DNA of 64,000 nucleotides from Bacteroidales bacterium (GTDB lineage: Bacteria; Bacteroidota; Bacteroidia; Bacteroidales; P3), in the NCBI GenBank assembly GCA_017429685.1, contig JAFROL010000018.1, positions 1-64,000 on the forward strand, written 5' to 3'. The position numbers and the translations under genes were made by a program. The notes beneath the pieces are model-generated. The model made no database searches. It was given only the letters and a program-made list of their open reading frames with translations, and was not told the origin of the DNA. Of the stretch, positions 62,640 through 64,000 are shown piece by piece; within the stretch, counting starts at the first letter, position 1, and every line of letters starts with the position of its first letter.

Positions 62640-63854
62640 TTATTGAAGCATCGGGGCGATGCGTTTTATCGCCGAAATCAGAGTGTCCACCTCTTCGCGG
62701 GTGTTGTATGCGGCAAACGAGGCGCGCACGGTGCCGGGGATTCCGTAGCGGTCCATAATGGGCTGTGTGCAGTGGTGTCCGGTGCGGACAGCGATGCCGA
62801 GCTTGTCGAGCAGTGTGCCGACATCGTAGGGGTGCGCGTCGCCTATCAGGAACGAGATGACCGACGTCTTTTCGGGTGCGTTGCCGAAGATGCGCATCCC
62901 GCCGATCTGCATCAGCTGACTGGTGGCGTATTCGGTGAGTTCGTGTTCGTGGCGGGCAATATTTTCGATACCCGTCTGGTTGATGAAATCAATGGCTGTG
63001 CCGAGACCCAGCACGTCGCCGACGGCGGGGGTGCCGGCTTCGAACTTGAATGGCAGTTCGTTGTAGGTGGTGCGCTCGAAGGTGACGTCCTTGATCATTT
63101 CGCCGCCGCCTTGATAGGGGGGAATCTGCTCCAGCAGCTCTTCGCGGCCGTACATCACGCCGACGCCCATCGGGCCGTACATCTTGTGTCCCGAAAAGCA
63201 ATAGAAATCGCAATCCAGTTGCTGCACGTCGATGCGGCGGTGTGCTATGCCCTGGGCTCCGTCGATGAGGACGGGGATGTTGTGGCTGTGGGCCATACGC
63301 ACTATTTCGGCTATGGGATTGACTGTGCCGAGGGTGTTGCTGACATTGGTGACGGCCACGATGCGCGTTTTTTCGTTCATAAGGCCTTCGAAGGCTTCCA
63401 GGTCAAGGACACCATTGTCGTTGAAGGGTATGACGCGAAGGTGCGCACCTTGACGCTCGCAGGCCAGCTGCCAGGGTACTATGTTGCTGTGGTGCTCCAT
63501 AGCGGAGATGACCACCTCGTCGTCCTTACCGATAAACCGTTGGCTGAATGAGCTGGCAACCAGATTGATGCTTTCTGTTGTCCCGCGAGTGAAGACAATC
63601 TCGTGGCTGTGGCGTGCGTTGATGAATTTCTGCACGCTGCGGCGGGTCTGTTCGTATTGTTCGGTGGCCTGTGCCGCCAGATAGTGTGCGCCGCGGTGAA
63701 TATTGCTGTTGAGTGTAAGGTAGTAGTTGCTCAGCGTTTCGATGACGCTTGTCGGTTTTTGCGTCGTCGCGGCGTTGTCGAGATAGACAAGCGGCTTGCC
63801 ATAAACCGTTTGGTCAAGGATAGGGAATTGGGAACGTATGTTGTCGATATTCAT
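62640..63854 (-). CDS. sufS: Cysteine desulfurase SufS
   Basis: A 404-residue PLP-dependent enzyme supplying persulfide sulfur for Fe-S clusters. The PLP Lys is in FSGHKMYG, His-rich EHHSN and the catalytic Cys in RTGHHCTQP indicate group II. No sufBCD or sufE is in the window. It begins a run of closely spaced minus-strand genes with recN, the M23 peptidase and aroK. Confidence 0.95.
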   Translation of the reverse strand: MNIDNIRSQFPILDQTVYGKPLVYLDNAATTQKPTSVIETLSNYYLTLNSNIHRGAHYLAAQATEQYEQTRRSVQKFINARHSHEIVFTRGTTESINLVASSFSQRFIGKDDEVVISAMEHHSNIVPWQLACERQGAHLRVIPFNDNGVLDLEAFEGLMNEKTRIVAVTNVSNTLGTVNPIAEIVRMAHSHNIPVLIDGAQGIAHRRIDVQQLDCDFYCFSGHKMYGPMGVGVMYGREELLEQIPPYQGGGEMIKDVTFERTTYNELPFKFEAGTPAVGDVLGLGTAIDFINQTGIENIARHEHELTEYATSQLMQIGGMRIFGNAPEKTSVISFLIGDAHPYDVGTLLDKLGIAVRTGHHCTQPIMDRYGIPGTVRASFAAYNTREEVDTLISAIKRIAPMLQ

Positions 63855-63917
63855 TAAGCGAAGATGATAAACAGTTGAATTATTACTTGTTATTTTCTTT
63901 AATCAGGTTCATAATCC

Positions 63918-64000
63918 TTACACCCCCTGGTTCTTGTATTTGATAAACATAACGACGAGATATGCAATCATAAGGAGCAGGACGGCGTAGAATGCCCAGC
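63918..64000 (-). CDS. Membrane protein, 3' end only (cut by window edge)
   Basis: The minus strand reads WAFYAVLLLMIAYLVVMFI then KYKNQGV and a TAA stop at 63918-63920. This is the C-terminal transmembrane helix and a short basic tail of a protein whose remainder lies beyond the window. No family can be assigned. Confidence 0.55.
   Translation of the reverse strand, partial: WAFYAVLLLMIAYLVVMFIKYKNQGV

Overview
The window looks like chromosomal DNA of an anaerobic, fermentative member of the Bacteroidales (family not determined). The evidence is a type IX secretion substrate with the usual C-terminal sorting domain, a type IX 'plug' (DUF5103) protein, DUF5686 and DUF5020 outer-membrane proteins, BatA, a group II SufS, a four-subunit NAD(P)-linked [FeFe] hydrogenase, and repeated promoters with the Bacteroidetes -7 box TAnnTTTG. 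No rRNA, tRNA, transposase or CRISPR array was seen.

Layout. 0.2-2.8 kb: an AT-rich two-gene OLD nuclease/UvrD helicase module (Gabija-like). 2.9-8.6 kb: a strongly folded RNA leader followed by an unusual restriction-modification-like locus (small methyltransferase-like protein, Eco57I-type adenine methyltransferase, YafQ-type toxin-antitoxin pair, GIY-YIG/T5orf172-helicase fusion). 9.1-13.9 kb: hydrogenase operon hndB-C-D-A on the minus strand. 14.3-16.0 kb: acyl-CoA transferase behind a cobalamin riboswitch. 16.1-20.9 kb: rhomboid, EEP phosphatase, endonuclease III and BatA operon. 21.6-33.5 kb: one giant 3981-residue type IX-secreted protein, then tilS. 35.2-47.8 kb: T9SS plug, purine permease with its outer-membrane partner, a fucosidase/DUF5686/barrel operon, a Na/Pi cotransporter behind a Pho-box-like array, a VanX-like dipeptidase and an MFS exporter. 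48.3-50.4 kb: two lipoproteins. 50.6-58.4 kb: an AT-rich, minus-strand run of nine genes centred on a P-loop GTPase, membrane proteins, a subtilisin-like lipoprotein and DUF805. 58.6-64 kb: aroK, M23 peptidase, recN, sufS and the tail of a membrane-protein gene.

The best candidate for an undescribed system is the 50.6-58.4 kb cluster. It pairs a cytosolic GTPase with inner-membrane proteins and predicted periplasmic or lipid-anchored partners including a protease, and the GTPase and the neighbouring membrane protein share the C-terminal motif PWWKRI. The second is the folded leader at 2980-3113, whose hairpin strand can pair alternatively with the sequence just before the methyltransferase start codon.

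A window-wide signal is the near absence of CATG. By eye I find only twelve sites: eight in the first 2.7 kb, two in the AT-rich core of the 3844-5352 methyltransferase, and two in the 50.6-58.4 kb cluster. None was found in the roughly 50 kb of remaining DNA. This suggests strong selection against CATG in this lineage and marks the CATG-bearing segments as recent arrivals. Other recurring non-coding elements are a long perfect palindrome present three times, and short tandem repeats (7-, 8- and 9-nt units) in spacers inside or beside operons.
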